Source of the DNA: Bacteroidales bacterium
GTDB taxonomy: Bacteria; Bacteroidota; Bacteroidia; Bacteroidales; P3
NCBI GenBank assembly: GCA_031271725.1
Contig: JAISVE010000102.1
Span: forward strand, 1 to 6,598
Direction: 5' to 3'
DNA: 6,598 nt
Part shown: positions 5,624-6,598 of the stretch, in pieces
How the letters are laid out: every line of letters starts with the position of its first letter
Numbering within the stretch: the stretch's first letter is position 1
Translations under genes and position numbers: made by a program
Notes under the pieces: model-generated
Told to the model about the DNA's origin: nothing
Database searches by the model: none
The model's input: only the letters and a program-made list of their open reading frames with translations

Positions 5624-6172
5624 TTAATCGAAAATTCTAATTGAGAATTTGCAACCGCAATAATTTTGATTGTAAAAATTATTTTCTTTTATAAGTTCTC
5701 TGCGGCGTTGCTGCAAGCCGTCTTTGCGCCAATTTTTGTTAAAAAATTTCACATTCTCACTAACACTCGCCTCCGCAACCAAGCCTGCCCATGCTATCTG
5801 TGCAAGGTCTTTCCAACGTGATGAAGCAAGCGTTGTTGCAAATAAATCTATACTTTGCTCTAAAGCTATCTGCGCCGTTTTTATCAACCTCATCTCAAAA
5901 CATTTTTCACAACGCGCTCCACGCTCCTGTTCATTTTCCAATCCTTCAACATACAACAACCATTTCTCCTGTTCGTAGTCGCCGTCAATAACCCTCAACT
6001 GCAACTTCTCCGCATAACGAGTTAGTTCCTGTTTCCTTTTCTCATACTCTTCTCGCGGAAATATATTAGGATTGTAGTAAAACAAAGTAGGCTCGTAGTC
6101 ATTACGGAGCAACCATTCTAAAACCGCAGCCGAGCATGGGGCGCAACAAGTATGGAGTAAAATATCAGTCAT
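5624..6172 (-). CDS. queH: Epoxyqueuosine reductase QueH
   Basis: QueH reduces epoxyqueuosine to queuosine at the wobble base of tRNAs with GUN anticodons, the last step of that pathway, and is non-homologous to the cobalamin-dependent QueG. The 182-residue protein (former DUF208) shows HTCCAPCS (7-14), GARCEKCFEMRL (85-96), TTLASSR (113-119), WRKDGLQQRRREL (148-160) and YNQNYCGCKFS (167-177). Cysteines 9, 10, 13, 88 and 91 and the late Cys172/Cys174 fit the family's iron-sulfur and iron-binding chemistry. I place the start at 6172: the family begins only a few residues before the HTCC motif, and this ATG overlaps the stop of the upstream gene as ATGA. An in-frame ATG at 6199 would add nine residues unlike the family and overlap the upstream gene by 31 bases. 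The stop abuts lolD. Confidence 0.93.
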   Translation of the reverse strand: MTDILLHTCCAPCSAAVLEWLLRNDYEPTLFYYNPNIFPREEYEKRKQELTRYAEKLQLRVIDGDYEQEKWLLYVEGLENEQERGARCEKCFEMRLIKTAQIALEQSIDLFATTLASSRWKDLAQIAWAGLVAEASVSENVKFFNKNWRKDGLQQRRRELIKENNFYNQNYCGCKFSIRIFD

Positions 6173-6597
6173 CGCAATTTTCGAAACGCATTCCACCAAC
6201 GGTCAGGAATCTTATTGCCCAAAGCATCTTCGTAATCCTTTATTGTACAAGGGACAAAATACATCGGACCATAAGGAATAGTGCGCGCTTTATCATAAGG
6301 CAATTCTATCCACCATCTATCCGTTTGTTCGCATTTCAAAAATACAAGTTCACCATCTTCCAACGCAACAATAAAACGCTTGAATGTAACGCCTATTCTC
6401 GGCTCAAAAGGACAGTCGTACATTCTGCTGCTAACTCCGTTTATAAAACACCACAGCATTTCAGCCTGCAATAATGCCGACTGCGAACGCACATCTTTCT
6501 CTGCGCAATAATCAAAAATTCCGAATGAGGTAGTTTGATTGCTAATGCCGGCATAGTGCATCATCTGGCATATTTCCTCAGCAGAAAGCCCTGTCGG
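6169..6597 (-). CDS. Arginase-family (formimidoylglutamase-like) protein, C-terminal part, cut by the window edge
   Basis: The open frame runs off the right edge, so the N-terminal part is missing; 142 residues are visible. It begins PTGLSAEEICQMMHYAGIS, matching from memory the PNGxxGEEACQIxRYAG segment of Bacteroidota arginase-superfamily proteins often annotated as formimidoylglutamase. It continues through SFGIFDY, QAEMLWCFINGV and DRWWIELPY, then a Pro-Cys segment (FVPCTIKDY), and ends in IPDRWWNAFRKLR, which recalls that group's C-terminal extension. The metal-binding Asp/His motifs should lie upstream of the window, so activity cannot be judged. An internal ATG at 6564 could be mistaken for the start, but the family match continues before it. 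Its stop overlaps the queH start by four bases. The substrate is uncertain: several members of this group have no proven activity. Confidence 0.78.
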   Translation of the reverse strand, partial: PTGLSAEEICQMMHYAGISNQTTSFGIFDYCAEKDVRSQSALLQAEMLWCFINGVSSRMYDCPFEPRIGVTFKRFIVALEDGELVFLKCEQTDRWWIELPYDKARTIPYGPMYFVPCTIKDYEDALGNKIPDRWWNAFRKLR

Positions 6598-6598
6598 T

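Noticed and set aside
6173..6199. Earlier in-frame ATG as the queH start
   Set aside because: The nine extra residues do not resemble the family N-terminus, and the start would overlap the upstream gene by 31 bases, whereas the later ATG gives a typical ATGA junction.
6562..6564. ATG at 6564 as the start of a small independent gene
   Set aside because: The frame is open to the window edge and the residues before this ATG match the arginase-family segment, so the gene is a truncated larger one.

Overview
The window comes from a member of the Bacteroidota, probably the Bacteroidales. Three things point there: promoter elements of the TAnnTTTG type, A-rich leaders without Shine-Dalgarno sequences, and FabH, LolD and arginase-family proteins that resemble what I remember of Bacteroidales versions. 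Lineage is inferred from protein resemblance only; no marker RNA is present.

Left part (1-2292, + strand): rpmF, plsX and fabH form a compact operon joining ribosomal protein L32 to acyl-phosphate synthesis and the first condensation of fatty acid synthesis. A good -7 element lies just before rpmF. An 8-bp perfect inverted repeat surrounds the plsX stop codon. FabH keeps its Cys-His-Asn triad but carries an insertion of about 23 residues and an unusual Gly-Gly-Cys-Cys active-site context.

Middle part (2293-3628, + strand): a clear two-part promoter drives two adjacent genes for secreted, probably outer-membrane beta-barrel proteins. They are distant tandem paralogues sharing an FNGF-centred motif. 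Their function is unknown.

Right part (3618-6598, - strand): reading leftward from the window edge come the C-terminal part of an arginase-family (formimidoylglutamase-like) protein, queH (queuosine synthesis) and lolD (lipoprotein-export ABC ATPase). These are tightly packed, with a 4-base overlap and then direct abutment. Beyond lolD lies a gene for an AAA ATPase of the DUF4143 type with its own promoter.

The most notable structure is around that ATPase gene. On its far side is a second copy of the last part of lolD: 27 bases, 26 identical, the one difference synonymous, in the same reading frame and ending in its own stop codon inside the end of the second outer-membrane gene. The ATPase gene therefore sits between two lolD 3' ends. 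This suggests it was inserted at the end of lolD, or replaced most of a lolD-like gene. I found no tRNA, rRNA, CRISPR array or recognisable insertion sequence.
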